DNA of 64,000 bases from Isoetes taiwanensis. Lineage: Eukaryota > Streptophyta > Lycopodiopsida > Isoetales > Isoetaceae. The notes beneath the pieces were generated by a model. It saw only the letters and a list, made by a program, of their open reading frames with translations. It ran no database searches and had not been told where the DNA came from. This document shows positions 42,304 to 55,405 of the stretch, in pieces; the stretch's first letter is position 1; every line of letters begins with the position of its first letter. The stretch lies in the NCBI GenBank assembly GCA_021234155.1, contig JAJEKV010000072.1, forward strand, positions 6,305,676 through 6,369,675, read 5' to 3'. The position numbers and the translations under genes are program-made.

Positions 42304-44738
42304 TCACGCGCTATGGATGAAGCTTTTACCTCGGCAGACACCCCCGGTGGGGATACTTCTGGAGAAAGTGTTGGAACATTTGTTGCATGGCCAAGAAACC
42401 GCTTTTAAAAAGGTATGTAAATATGTATTACATTGTAGAAATATAGAAGTAGACAAAATTTGTTGTATTCATTGGAAAAAAGTTTACAATTGTATATAAT
42501 CTCGATAAACCGGATAAACCAAAAAAAATCCCGACTACTTATTTCAAGCCCAGCCTACTAAGTAGCGGCTATCGATAATTCCCATTTCCATAGCTGGTCA
42601 TAGTGAATTGATCGTAAACCCCCAGAAAACACCGTGCTCTAGCTCCACCTCCCCCCGCCGCTTCCACCTCCACCTCCCCTCCTCCTCCCCGCCTCCATTG
42701 GTTGAACCCTCCATGCATCGCAGTAGCGCCTCGGTAGTGGTTCCATTGGTTGAGCCATCTCCATTGCATCAGATACCCTGTGCGGTAGTGGTTCGTGGTT
42801 AGCATCCGGGCATAGAGGGCTAACCACTAAGAAACGCAGCCTCATTTTGAATCTCGAAATGACGGATGATGTAGATTCACTCTCATCAATGCATGTACCG
42901 CATTCTTGGTGATTAGATAAGAGGGCCAGCCTCGCAGTAATGTAGGGCCCCCAGAGTTCGTGATCTTATCATTGCCTCCGGCTTCGCCATCATCATTATT
43001 GATCCAAGTACCTGTGGATTGCAAGATCGGGTGCTCCAAAATGACCGGTGCTCTACGCGTTCAATCGGATCGGAGATTGGTTTTAAACTGAGTCAGTCAG
43101 GTGGGATTGCGGCCCAAATGTAATTCCAATGCATCTTCGCCACCAACCGGGTGATTAATGTAACTTGGCATCTATCAATAGGAAGTGAGCTGAGTATATC
43201 GTGATATTCACGCCTCATGGCTTATATTTATTTATTTATAAACTTAGAAATCAAGAGACACGCCTCGCCTGTTTTAGCGTAGTGCTGAAAAGTAGGGGAT
43301 AAAATTGTTTGCACGCCAAATGGTAAACCGCTATATAAAAACTATACGCCGGAGAGGGGTAGGGAGAAACCAGACATGGGATAATAAAAGGCCGCAATTA
43401 CTTCACACGGCCTTTATCTATTTACTTATCAATCAGCATGTGTTTTTTTCCCTCTCTCTCCGAAAGCAGTGCCGAGCGGTATTCATGTTGAAGGTTGTTG
43501 TTAGCATAAAACACGCTTTAGCGTGTTTCAAATATTATCTTTCGTTTTTAAATATTATCTTTCAGATTTTTCTAATGCTTTCTACTACACTTATTCATAA
43601 TAGAAACTTGCAGATGCAATAGCATGATTAATTCAGAAGAGAAACCAAGAATTTACCCGAACAAAAAGAAGCATGAAGTTTATAAAAACTATTCTGGTTT
43701 CATAAACATCATCTCCCCCGCCCTCGAAAATGCAAAAGCTTATCTTCTTGGATTAAACCCCATTGAGATGAAACTTTAAAACTAAATGAAAACTAACCTC
43801 TGAGTTCGAGGTCGGAAGGATTCAAGAACGGAAGGACTATGCTTGTGGTTTTTAATTCGAGGCTTTTCGATCTGCAGACCTTAGTCCTCCTGCGCTAAGA
43901 TGCAGAACTAAAAGGCGGAGTCTTTTAGTAAGTTAGGAATTGCCAAAACCAAACATCTAACATTGTCAATATAAATCAACCGCCACCAATCGAGGGCGAT
44001 CCAAACACGCCAGGTTTAAACCGGCAAATCGGGATGAAGGAAGGGAAGAAAAAATGTAGGAACTTTGAGAGCGTGAAATGGATTTATATAGGCATAATTA
44101 GAAATAAGTTAGCGAATAATTGATTGCTTGAATTAACACGCCATGCACGGCTCTTCCCGCCGCATTACGACATGTATATGGTATATATGGAGAATATTGC
44201 ATTTCATGCAATAAATTCTCACGACATTTTATTCCATTTATTGCATTCAAAAAAATAGAATTTAAAAAATTTTATATAGGCTAAATTAAAAATGATTTTA
44301 AAGGCAAAATTATCAAGTCTAAAAAAATGACATGTAAGGTTGGGGAATTGTTTTAGGTCGATAGAAAATTTCCCTATGGTTACCGCGGATGAATCGTAGA
44401 ATTCTCATGTAGTTGATTTATAGTGTTCCCCAGGACTTTGTTGAGACAAAATTTGGCAGAGACAAAGTTTAGAGAGACAAAATTTGGTGTAGACAAAATT
44501 TTAGAGAAAACAGCTGGAGCCAAAATAATTGAGAATACAAATTTGATTTTTATTCAAAAAATTTATGTACGTAAAACTGTTTGAAGACAAAGTTTATGAA
44601 GAAAACTATTTGATTTCATTAAAAATGGGCTTGTATGTACAGATGTCCAAGGTTTGGAAGCAAATGCCCAAGGCTTTCACACAATTTTACAAAAAAATGC
44701 CCTGAGGCGCGTCCAAATTTCAAGAAAGGAAACAAAAA
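42304..44738. other. Non-coding stretch with a CT-rich patch
   Basis: No gene recognised. A CCTCC-rich patch at 42640-42705 gives Pro/Ser or Gly-rich ORFs on both strands that are composition artefacts. Confidence 0.4.
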
Positions 44739-45300
44739 ATGGGCCGCCTGGATCGATCACTCTTCTTCCACCGAATAAATAAAGAAGAAAGAAAGGTGTT
44801 AGAAAAAAAAGAAAGGTGCAAAACAAAAAGAAATCACATGCAAAACCCGGGTTCATCTCTCAACCACCCAAAACTGGCCAATTGTCACCTTCTTCCTCCG
44901 GAATCCTCCTCCTCCCTCCTCCTCCTCCTCCTCCCTCCTCTTCCGAGATTTCATTCTTCGCTGTGGTCGGGCCAACCCTGAAGTAGAGCCGGTCAGTGGT
45001 GCTCTTGAGAGGACATCCTCCTTCTTTTCTAACTTCTAATCCTCCTCTCCTCCTTCTCATCGAGGAGGAATCGTGAGGAGCTCAACTTCCTCCTTCCATG
45101 TCCATGTTCTCTTCCTCCTCTTCATCGAGAGGAACCAGGAGAATTGGGCAAGAAAAATCTAGGGGGTTAGAGGGTTTTTCTAACCCGACGCCTTTGACGA
45201 GACCTCGGGTTCTTTTCATGAAGTTCGAGCGCTGAGGCTGAACGCCTATGGCGGCAGAAAAAAAATTTGGACGTAATGGAGGTCTTGAGAGAGCGGAACC
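44739..45300. repeat. CCT/CTT-rich low-complexity tract
   Basis: Bases 44880-44945 are nearly pure CCT repeats, with more CT-rich text to 45130. ORFs here encode Ser/Leu/Pro or Gly/Glu runs and are not genes. The tract could belong to a 5' leader, but no gene was found. Confidence 0.5.
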
Positions 45301-45640
45301 CGGATTTTATATAGGGTTAATTAGAAATTAGCTGGAATAATTTATTGCCTCAAATAACAGCGCGAAAATTCCCGCCAAATATAATATCATCTAGGGTATA
45401 TTATTATGGATAATAAATCTCAATGTCCATCAATATATGTTCAGAATCATATATCCAAATTTTCGATAATTAAAATTAGATATATTTATATAAATGTTAT
45501 TTCCTTGTTGTTGCCACGAAAATTTTGTTTTTTAAATGATTTCGCTATCATTGTTATTATTCACTACAACCCCAACATTTGGTCCACGGCCGAAAAACAA
45601 ATAAAGAAAACAAAAAATACGGAGTTTTTTTTTTGAAGAT
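45301..45640. other. AT-rich non-coding stretch
   Basis: Nothing recognised. Confidence 0.4.
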
Positions 45641-45870
45641 TTGAAAACCCCACATGGAAGTTATATGGAGGTGTGGTTTTTCAAGAATATGTCAGAAGTT
45701 TTTCTTAGGAGTCGTAGCTTTTTTTAAGAATGTGTGGTTTCTAAGAAGGTGTAGTTTCTTTTTTAGGATGTGTTGTTTTCTCAAAAGATGGTTTTTGAAG
45801 GATGTTGTTTTTAAAGTGTTTTTTTTAAGGTAGTTTTTTTTTGAAGTGGTTTTTTATAGTTTTCTAAACC
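45641..45870. repeat. Degenerate GT/T-rich tandem repeat
   Basis: Units such as AAGAATGTGTGGTTTCT, AAGAAGGTGTAGTTTCT and AGGATGTGTTGTTTTCT recur about every 25-30 bases, then decay into T-rich text. Confidence 0.6.
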
Positions 45871-47084
45871 ATGTATGACCGTTGTCCACAGCGCCATTAC
45901 TCCAATGTATCTGCATAAAAGAGATGTATGCATGCTTGGACTCCTAAGGTGTCCCACCTAAAATTGTTTTGTATCTCTGAAACCATGGCTCCTGATATGT
46001 AATAAGCACGGCAAAGATTTCGGCAGATAAATAGTACACAAGTTTCAACCCGATTCTGAACATGTAATTTCTTTACTTCTTCCTGCTCTGCTTTTGCTAA
46101 GTTTCTTAAATAAATGAACGGGCAACAGGGAAGGCCGAAAACAGAGCGTATACATGAAAATAAATTTGGGTTTCCGGTTAAACAAATTTAGCTTCCGGTT
46201 CTGACCTGATAGAGAAGCTTACCTGATAAGACCTGAAGAAATAGGGTTTGGAAATACAGCTGAAATCTGGCGTTGATGGCCTGCAGTCTGGCGCTGATGA
46301 TCTTAAACACATGAAAGTATGATAAGCCGATCTTTGAAACAAAGTCTGGCGATTGCCGATTTTGGGACAAAGGGGAAGACTCTAAACAAAGAAAATATGC
46401 CTTCCTATGCGCCAAGATAACACATCACGAAAGATTTGCCCATGTGCCATGGGCACTACCTACTGTGTCCTTTTCCTACCTACCCATTCTTTTTCCACTA
46501 CCTACTGGTTTTTTCGAATCTTACTAGGTTCTTTTCCTACTAGGCCCTAATTTTTTTCTGACAACTACTACTAGTTTTAGTTCCTGACCTCAGACATGTG
46601 CATATATGGACCTCTAAACCAAGGATATTTTATTTTAAATGGATATCTTTTTATTTATCTTTTTACCTCTTCTGCATAATAAGAAAAGCTATGCCATGCC
46701 AGATAGCTTGACAATTTGTTTTTTTCTAAATGGTATTAATGTGCACATAGCATGCCAGAACATTTTAGGATGGGTATACATGCACAATGTCTTGGTGTGT
46801 CTTGTTTGTCGCTTGTCTTGTTTGTCGCACATTTTAGCCTTTAGTTTTGGTCAAGATTCTAGTGGTTCTTCAATTTCTCCATTTTCCAGGTACATCCCAA
46901 ATTCACCTAAATGTGATTCTAATTTTACACCTAATTTGGAGGTGTAAAATTAACAAAGCAAAAATTTCCAGTAACTTTGGACCCTAAATGGGTCAATGCA
47001 ATTGTAAATTGAGGGCCATTTTTGTAATTGACCCCTAAAAGTGGCAAAATTTAAGGTTTTTAGGAATTTTGAAAGATTCTTTTT
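45871..47084. other. Non-coding stretch
   Basis: No gene recognised. A short tandem duplication of TCTTGTTTGTCGC lies at about 46799-46829. Confidence 0.4.
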
Positions 47085-48760
47085 GTGGTGCAAATGCAGG
47101 TCATTAGTGCGTTTGCTAGGTCACCTTGTTATATGACTGACCAACTATCATGTAGATCATGTTATTGGATGTGGAGGACTTTATCTGCATTGGAACCCAA
47201 TAACTATTTATGTATTATACATGACAAGATGGACCAAAGAAAAGACTTGTCTTCCACAATTCAAGTACATACCAAAGTCATGTGGAAGATCATGCCCTTT
47301 ACAGTCTCAATGATCGGGCAATCTTGCATGGGCGTAATCAAACCTACTATGGCCATTTTAGTTTGGAGTTGTGGAGTGATGGTCCAGATTTTCATATTGG
47401 GAGTATCATGAGGTGTTTGAGAACTATGAAAATGGATACAATGGTCACCTCCTGTGACTCTTACATGCCAGCCAGCACTACATAGAGCATTGTTAGATGG
47501 AAACCCTAACAATATTGAAAAGTTAGCAAGGCAAGGTTTAGGAAGCATGGGTCTAATGAACATGTTGGAGCTTCAACTTCACGTGTTAAACCCTCAAGAT
47601 CTACCTAAAAGGTTTCTCTTTGCTACTTGATAATTGGCCGGCCAAAATAAGAACAGTGGATGTTTTCTTTCCTATCCTACTTAACAGCCGTGGGGATATT
47701 TGAAAGAGTTAATTTAGGGTTTCTATGCCCGGCATACCCATGAGGATGTGGATGCATTATTTGGCAAATATAGTTGTATACCGGCTACAAAACAAAGGAC
47801 CAACTTTCCTAGGCTAATGGAAATCTTGCATGAATGCACTACTCCAAACCCTATAGCTTCTCTCATAGAAGAAGTGCCCGATTGGAAGAGCTTTGTGGAT
47901 GGTTATACATTGGATCTGAAGGTCATTCCGTGCCTCCGCAGTTCACTTTTTGGGTGAGAGATGTGGGATTCCAATCTTCCAATGGAAGATGAGACCTTCG
48001 TGAGGATGAGTGGAGAGGAGGGGAGGAAATATGGCGAGATGAGAATGGCAAGTCTATGATACCTCTAGGTCAACCAAAAGCTTTAAAACCTACTAAAGAA
48101 GTGAAGCAATTGGGATTGACTAAGGAAGGAATCCAAGCCTATATAAAGCATTATAAACCAATCCGTGATGACACCAACCGTGCCTTGGTGGCTTACCGGA
48201 AGAAGGTGATTAACCCGGTTGGGGGAGGATAGACACATCCCTGATGAATTGAAAGAAGGGTGGTTGCCTAAAACTAGTGGGAAGACCTTAGCAGGTGCCG
48301 AGGGATTTTGATGACACTGTAAGTAGCATTTGCAGCAATATGCCTCCTCCTTCCCGACAAACACTATGTTGGTCCTTAGAACAATAGGCCAAAGTTTCTA
48401 GGCATGGATGCTTATGAACCTTTCATCGACTTGGAATGCCACCAATTTGTGGTAGTAAAGCCAGCAGATTTAGATACATATCCAAAGGTGGTTGGGGTTC
48501 ACTATCTCCTGATATTTGCAAAGAAGAAAGTAATATTAACTTCAACCATAAAAATGGTGGAATGGTGGTGTCCAAAGGCATCGGGCTTGACCAATGTATC
48601 TGATAAAGAAAGGTACTCAGATTGTTGGACAAAGAGATGGAGGAGAAATTCGAAAGTGATCCTCGATCTTTGGCTAGACTATGAAAGTGTTTTGTACTCA
48701 TGGACTCCAAACACTATTCCAGCTAGAAATGCAGAATTACAATACCTCGTGATGTCGTGA
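47085..48760 (+). pseudogene. Second DUF7869-like, RNase-H-type transposase remnant
   Basis: The plus strand reads QVISAFARSPC, then EPNNYLCIIHDKMDQRK (HDKMD at about 47220), YYGHFSLELWSDGPDFHIGS, QDLPKRFLFAT with DN and NKNSGC in a second frame (about 47630), GHTHEDVDALFGKYS-type text at 47733-47772 (first residues degenerate), PRLMEILHECTTPNPIASL, VPDWKSFVDGY and, after more frame changes, MIPLGQPKALKP, HYKPIRDDTNRALVAYRKKV and FIDLECHQFVVVKPADLDTYP. The key motifs have the same order as in the gene at 16 kb (DGMD, DN..NKN, GHTHxxxD), but the sequence is clearly different, so this is another family. Many frameshifts and stops are present. No methyltransferase partner was found near it. Confidence 0.75.
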
Positions 48761-50978
48761 AGAAGGCTATGATATTTGGGGGGTGCTTGAAGAAAGTTGA
48801 ATAACTATGTAAATTTTGTTATCACGCTTTTATGATATGGTGCTATATTGTGAAATATTTACTATTTTGTAAATAACATGATATTACGCTTTCATAATTT
48901 TGAGGTGAAATGTGTGAATTTGAATATGCTACTAAAAACATGCAATATGAAATTTGTCCCAAAAATTAAGACATAAACCCAATTTAATTGAATGATGGTT
49001 ATAACCGGTTTTCCTTTTCTTCCATCTCACATTTTAATCTTCCATTCATGGTTTTTTTGTGAGATGACGCTTTCAAATTTAGAGAATCCAACATGTCGTT
49101 GAAATGGATATTTTGCATTTGAGGGTAATAGTTAGTTTGTGGATTATGCTTCAAGTAGAGGAAACATTTGTATTTGGTCTCTTTGTATTCTAAAAGAACT
49201 AATCTGTTATATTCCATCGCATAACGTAATTTATTTTGGCCTTCATCTTCGCGGTAATGCCGCAACAGTTTAAGATGGGACCATTCGCATCATGAAGCTC
49301 AAAATCAAGGTCCATAGCATTTGTTTGGCACGCTTTCAAGGTATCTGCTTAGTGCAAGCTTTCAACCTTTGGGTTTCTCCAAATCCATCTTCAAAGTGTT
49401 TGGCTTTAGAGAGAAATTTTATATTATAATATTATCAATGTCTTCCAAATTTGGATTCATAATTTGGCATGTGTCGCTCTTTATATTGATGTGTCGCTTT
49501 TGTTAATGAATCAGTTCATGCACATGTCCTTATATTCTTTATCTATCCAAAACTATGTTATTGGTGCACAATCTCGCAGTGACACAAGAAAGGGTTTGTT
49601 ATTTCATTATTCTCAAATTTTGCTACTATTATATCCTTTAAATGGCATTCCTCACTTTTAAACATCTTCAATTCTAAATGGAATTCTCGCTCTAGAACTT
49701 AATAGATCTTCATATAACGTTAGACTATAGCAAGAGTGATGTCCCTCCATGGAGTTTTATTCCTCCTCTTGATCAAACAGATCTCGCAGAGTAGTTAACA
49801 TAGAATGAGTGCAACAGCTTAACATAGAATCGCTGGAACAATTTGTGCATCATAGAAATGCCCGGAGCAAAATGAAATCGGGGCTTGTAGTGCACCACCG
49901 TTAATGCTATAGTAGTAGGTACATGTCTAAATAATCTAAGCTAATTGGATTGCCTTCATGTTGTGCGTGTGTCCGATGCTTTTGCATATATGTTTTATGG
50001 CCTCCACTATTGTTAATCCAGATAAGTCTATTTCGCTTAAGCCATAGGTTATTCTTGAAGAATCTGCAAAATTTTGTCAGATAATCTTCTAGAGTTGAGG
50101 TAGTTTAGAGTTGTTGAATATGTTTTGATTGTGAATGCAGATCTATTCATATTTGCAACCGCTCTATGGTTTGGAATTGCTATCCTTGGCTGTCTCTCCA
50201 TGCAAAAGAGATGCTCAACACCGCGGAAGGTGCAACCTCGTGGTACTCTTTTTATCTTAAAAAGAGATCTATGTCATTGTGGAGACTACACAATTTTCGC
50301 TTGATAGGCATAAAATGGTGCTTTTTGCGTAATTACAATGGGAGTTTTAGGGCCAACATATGTTATTGGACCGTAATTTTCATTCCTTGGTTTTTCTTAC
50401 ATGGCTGCTATCCCATGTGCGCATGATGACCAAGGGATTAGACTCCACCTCTTGCCCGAGTTTAGTATCAAGATATTTGCTTGAAGCTATGAAGATCCAA
50501 CATCAAGATTTCATGCCGCTATGGTGTGCAATCACTCATTTTGTTGCTTTAATGATCATCTCTAATGCATTTAATTGTTTTATTGTGTCAGAATCCATCA
50601 TTGTGCTGATGTGTGGTGCACAATGTGATGTTTGGTTGTAGAGATGGTCATCACATTCAATCAAGGTGCATCTTTTCTTTAATCGCCATTGTAATAAATG
50701 TGCCTTCAATAAGCTTCAAAGAGAAAGGTTATACACATTGTCAATGAAATATTTTTGCATCTAACTTCTGTGATATACATTGTAGGCCATTGTGGTAGCT
50801 AATCGTTTATACATGTATCCTACCCATCCCAAGATGTACATACATAAGCATGGGTATGATGATCAGCAATTCTATAACCCTGCATTTCCAACCGAAGTTG
50901 AACACAAGTGACGGATCTGCTAACAAATTGAGCCAAAGAATAAGCTTTTCACAAATTTTTGCGTAAGAGCCTCTTCTA
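48761..50978. other. Non-coding stretch
   Basis: No gene recognised. Short ORFs have no motif. Confidence 0.4.
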
Positions 50979-51017
50979 CATTCTAGAATGGGACTCGCAA
51001 GAAACCAACAAACCGCC
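50979..51017. repeat. Short repeat with CATTCTAGAATG palindrome, copy A
   Basis: CATTCTAGAATGGGACTCGC and the following text AAGAAACCAACAAACC recur at 51662-51697. Confidence 0.75.
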
Positions 51018-51490
51018 TCGATAGATAGGCTTCTCATTCATCTCAAAGAGATTTTCTACAATGAGGGATAGTGGGTAGCCGCACACATGTAACTACCCAC
51101 CTAAAAAATAAAGGGAAAATCCAATTAGATCATTTGGACCCCAAAAAAAATACAATGCTAATAGATGAGTGGTTGATGTACCGCCGAAGCTTATCACCGG
51201 GATTAAAAACCTCACCTTTTCGGTTTTCGAGGAAAACCCTAGTGATAAGCCTTCTCGCAAGGGCTTAGACAAACGTGAAGGCATAGAATCGCCCCAAAAA
51301 CCCCCGCGATGGAGAAGTCGAAAATGATGCCGCCGCCAACCTGTACCGCACATCACCAACACAACAAACAGAAAACATACCGTAGAATAGCATCACCCAA
51401 ATGGGTGGAAAGCATCACCCAGGTGGGTGGAAAAATATGATAAACGGAACTTGTACAAAATATAATAAACAAAGAAGGGGGGAGGGTGGG

Positions 51491-52018
51491 TTCAAGAGAA
51501 TAAGGTAACGCCTGAGAGAAGAGGAAGCTACCGATGAGTCGCGGATGGATAAACGCCACCAAATAGTCAATTTTTAACCAAAACCGGCATACCGCGATGC
51601 ATGCATGACATGCATGCTCGCCCCATTCTAGAATGGCGATCCGATGTTCTGGATCGATGCGATTCTAGAATGGGACTCGCAAGAAACCAACAAACCTACC
51701 GACCATCGAGAACTTCCTTACAAACCAGGATCGAGGACTTAAGGTCAGTTGTGGACGAGGCCAAAGGCCGTAAAGGATAGCAAGAAAGATACGCCAATTG
51801 TTAAACCCAGCAGAAGAAGCCCCTCCCCGCCGGAAACAATTCAAGAGAATAAGGTATCACGAGAGAAGAGGAAGCGCCGATGAGTCGTGGATGCGTAAAC
51901 GCCACCGAAATAGCGTCAATTTCAACCGTAACGGGCATGCGCCGTCGCGATGCATGCATGACATGCATGCTCGTCCCATTCTAGAATGGCGATCCGATGT
52001 CTCGGATCGATGCGATTA
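51491..52018. repeat. Direct repeat pair rich in palindromes
   Basis: 51491-51661 and 51840-52018 are copies with substitutions and indels, offset about 349. Each contains GATGCATGCATGACATGCAT, CCATTCTAGAATGG (51623-51636 and 51976-51989) and GATCCGATG..CGGATC-like foldbacks. ATTCTAGAAT occurs five times between 50979 and 52545. Confidence 0.75.
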
Positions 52019-52572
52019 ATACTTTGAGTGTACCAATCCATCCCATATTGGCGTAGGATATTGCCTGCACGGATGCCAATTTTTGTATGTTCGCATGAAA
52101 AAAAAGAGGTATGGAACTGGAATTTGGGTTCACTAGATATCTAACTCTTTACATTATATGCAAATATTCATAAACATGCATTTTCTTTTGTTCTTAGCCT
52201 AGCAATGAGTGTCAGGATGAGGCTCTGGCACTATGCCATCATCATCAGGTTTTCTTTTAAGCATTTGTGATATGGGTCTGAATCCTTGCCAATCATAGAT
52301 TGAAGAAATGGTTGAAGCATGTCTTATTTAGGGGCAAAGGGCTTCTGTAGTAGCAGATCACAACTATTGTCTAATTCCATGACGATGAGTCATCCAACCA
52401 TTGTCTTTAGAAAATCAGCTTCATGCAAAGACGTATCCTTTGATGATGCAAAAAATGCATTTGTATGAACTAGCTTTCACATTGCATTGTTGTTCCTAAT
52501 TTCAATACTCCGCACCCCTCGCTAGCAACACATCAATTCTAGAATGGAAAGGAGCAAGCCCTTATCGAATCA
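52019..52572. other. Non-coding stretch
   Basis: No gene. A further ATTCTAGAAT palindrome is at 52536-52545. Confidence 0.4.
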
Positions 52573-53043
52573 TTGGGCTTCATGCAAAGCATGATAGTTA
52601 TTCTTCTATATTTGCTAGGCGAAATTTTCTTTTCTTCTTTTCTAGCAATGGGTAAGAGCTTTCTTCTTTTCAACTCCTTGGTGAAATGGATATGGTATCT
52701 CAGAGTAAGTTTTAATAAATATATGTATTTACTCTCTATATACTTATCATACTTTTACTTTGTCGCGGCATATGTACTATATCACAAGATGATGGAGCAC
52801 AAGATCATATATAGTGCTCTTTACCTGTATTGGTCACAGATCTGCATATCCGACATCCTTATCTTATCACGAATTAAGGCTAGATTTGGTATGTTCTTTG
52901 TTGTGGCATGCCTATTCCATTTTTACATGTACAAGCAAGAAGCGTTGTTTGGTTTAGGAAAATGCCATCCGATTGTTCATAACATGATGCTTCCCTCAGG
53001 CAACATGGCATTTTCCAAAATTGAGAAGATTATAGATACTTAA
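52573..53043 (+). CDS. Hydrophobic ORF, doubtful
   Basis: A 156-codon ORF with several runs that could span a membrane (LLYLLGEIFFSSFLAM, YLLSIYLSYFYFVAAYVLYH, FFVVACLFHFYMY). AT-rich DNA often gives hydrophobic ORFs, and no family was recognised. Confidence 0.2.
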   Translation: MGFMQSMIVILLYLLGEIFFSSFLAMGKSFLLFNSLVKWIWYLRVSFNKYMYLLSIYLSYFYFVAAYVLYHKMMEHKIIYSALYLYWSQICISDILILSRIKARFGMFFVVACLFHFYMYKQEALFGLGKCHPIVHNMMLPSGNMAFSKIEKIIDT

Positions 53044-55154
53044 TAGAATTTTACATGCTATAATAACATTTCCATCTAAGGAAGGAACCATGATAAGATC
53101 TATAGAAATGCTCCATGACACTGTGACATTGATAGAATTCAACCTTGGGAATATCCAGTTCAAACCAACTACGAGGGAGATAAACAAGGTTTAAAGCATT
53201 TGACTTCAATTGTCATGGTTATTGCTGTTTTTGTAACTTCGAGGTTCTGTGCTATTAGCATAAAATTCTCAAAGGACTAGAGGTAAATAAACGAGACATT
53301 TTCTCTACTATGTTTTTCTTCATTATGCTGTTAAATTGCTGAACAGAGATGGATATAGCCAGCGATGAGCACAAATGCCTCTCTGCTCAGGCTCTTCTAC
53401 ACAATATTTTTGATACAAGCCTTTTGATCATGGTGGAAATGGAAGATTTGTAACTACTTGATAAATACATCTTTAGATGGATCCAAGAAAATGGCAAGCT
53501 TGAAGGCATTGAGTGTATAATTTTGCGTTGAGCAGATGCATGTTCTATGTGGGTCGTGTTTTCAATCCAGTTCCCATCTTTCATGTAGTTAACGTACATC
53601 TGATGCTACTAACTTCTACATTTCTATTATAATCATAGATTCAAGAAGCTTCAATGGAACTAGGACTTCAATGGTTGTTATTCATGGCTGCACTTCTTCT
53701 CATGCATGTAAAAGTAGTCACCATCAGCCAAGGATCTCCCATGGACATCCGCTTTCTAAGAGGTTTTGTACCTACATTCTCACAACGTGGGTAGACATGT
53801 TTGTTGGAATTTTCTTAACTCATTTTGCAGGCATTGGACAATCTTTTTTATTGATAACAGCTTTATCATTGAAGAATCATTTGCAATGTCTTAGTCAATT
53901 ACGGCAAATAGTAGTACAATACTATTCTCTCCAAGAGTCATGCCCTCAAGTAATGGATGAATTCAAGCTCCACCGGGTGTAATTAAGGGAGGTGATTGTG
54001 TTCTTTGTTTACTCATTGAATCTCTCTTATATTATTTAACCATTATTTCTTTAGAAAATCAAGCTTCCAATTGCTTTTGTTCTTAACTTTTGCATTGTTC
54101 CATGCCCACCTCGTTATATGCATTTAGCTAAGTAATATTTATGACACCTTTTATACTTATGACTATTATTTTTCGAAGTTGTTTTCTCATTTTCACTATT
54201 GCACCTTTAGTAAGCCCCCCCGGCAAGCCGACATATAAATGGTTCTATATTTATAGTAAGCAGCCTCACATTTCGTGGAACATATGTCAATTGTGGTTAT
54301 GCCAAGTGTGCTTCCTTATTTACCATAATACCACCCACCAATAGCCGTCATATGCCATAGGGCCCGAGAGCCAAGTCGTGGAAAAAGCTAATTGTATTTG
54401 CATTTCCTTAGAAGTGGACCTACTTCATTTATTGAACTATTGGTAGTAGCCGAGATTTGTCATACTTTGTAGTGACATTGTAGTGACAGATGAAATGAAA
54501 TCCATCTTCGCCTACTCGATTTGTTTCAGAGGTCAATTTGCATGTCTAAATCGGATGCACCAATATGGAAAGGCTTAATGTATGGTTTAACATTATGTTG
54601 TAGATTCATTTCGTGGATTGAGTTATATATGCTCTCCAGCTTGCAAAGCTCTTTGAAGTTGTCTTTGATATATCAGACTATACTTGGAGCTTGTGTGCAT
54701 TTTCTCGCCAATTTGGCAACATGTAGATAGAACTAAGTGGCTCTTCATTTTAGGTTGTCTACGCTTTTAAACCATTTAATATAAGGTAAAATAGAAAGGC
54801 TATGCCGGAGCTGGGATTGATTCGTTTCTTAGAGTAGTGGATCAAGAGAGATTGAAGGTAGGTCCAGGTTTTGAAAAAGGTGATGGGCCCGGCCACTTAT
54901 TCCAATTGTTGAAAATGTACATCTTCATATCCAGGCTTCATAATTTGTTTTCTGTTTTAGTTGGTCAACATTGAAACACTTGCATACGCAATTGCAAGTT
55001 TTGAAGATAGTGCTTGATCTGTGGAAATGGATTCTAGGAAACATGTAGATGGTTTGAAGCATCTTGCAAATTTAATGATCATGTAGATGGTTTGATCTAT
55101 TCTATTCTATTCATAAGTACCCATGAAGTCGTCCAACAATTTAAGGTTGTATTT
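53044..55154. other. Non-coding stretch
   Basis: No gene recognised. ORFs at 53671-53982 and 54521-54730 lack motifs. Confidence 0.4.
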
Positions 55155-55405
55155 GGGCAAAAGTATGCTGGTGGGTATCAAAAGCATGCGTCCGGACGCA
55201 TGCTGACAGCACTCATATAGCACCCCATATGGCAGCTTGTTTAGGGTGTTATTGGTACTAGCACATGGTAATTAGGTAATCAATAGAAATATGTAACAGC
55301 TCCAATGAATGACAAGTGGAATACTATGATAGAATAGTACATCCAGGGTGCTGATCTAAGTGCTGGGGCCGCGTTTTTTTGATACCCACCAGCATACTTT
55401 TGCCC
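55155..55405. mobile_element. 251-bp MITE with 29-bp perfect inverted ends
   Basis: Starts GGGCAAAAGTATGCTGGTGG and ends with its exact reverse complement; the arms reach about 29 bp (to TATCAAAA). ATTT flanks both sides (55151-55154 and 55406-55409), a 4-bp duplication candidate; 3 bp inside it cannot be excluded. A second perfect palindrome, GCATGCGTCCGGACGCATGC, lies at 55184-55203. There is no coding capacity. The superfamily is not assigned. Confidence 0.88.

Noticed and set aside
47085-48760. CACTA TNP2 transposase
   Set aside because: The motifs HDKMD, NKN and GHTHEDVDALFG belong to the DUF7869-like pattern, and no CACTA ends were found beside it.
52573-53043. Multi-pass membrane protein gene
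   Set aside because: Kept only as a doubtful ORF: AT-rich composition alone gives such hydrophobic text, and no family or splice context was seen.
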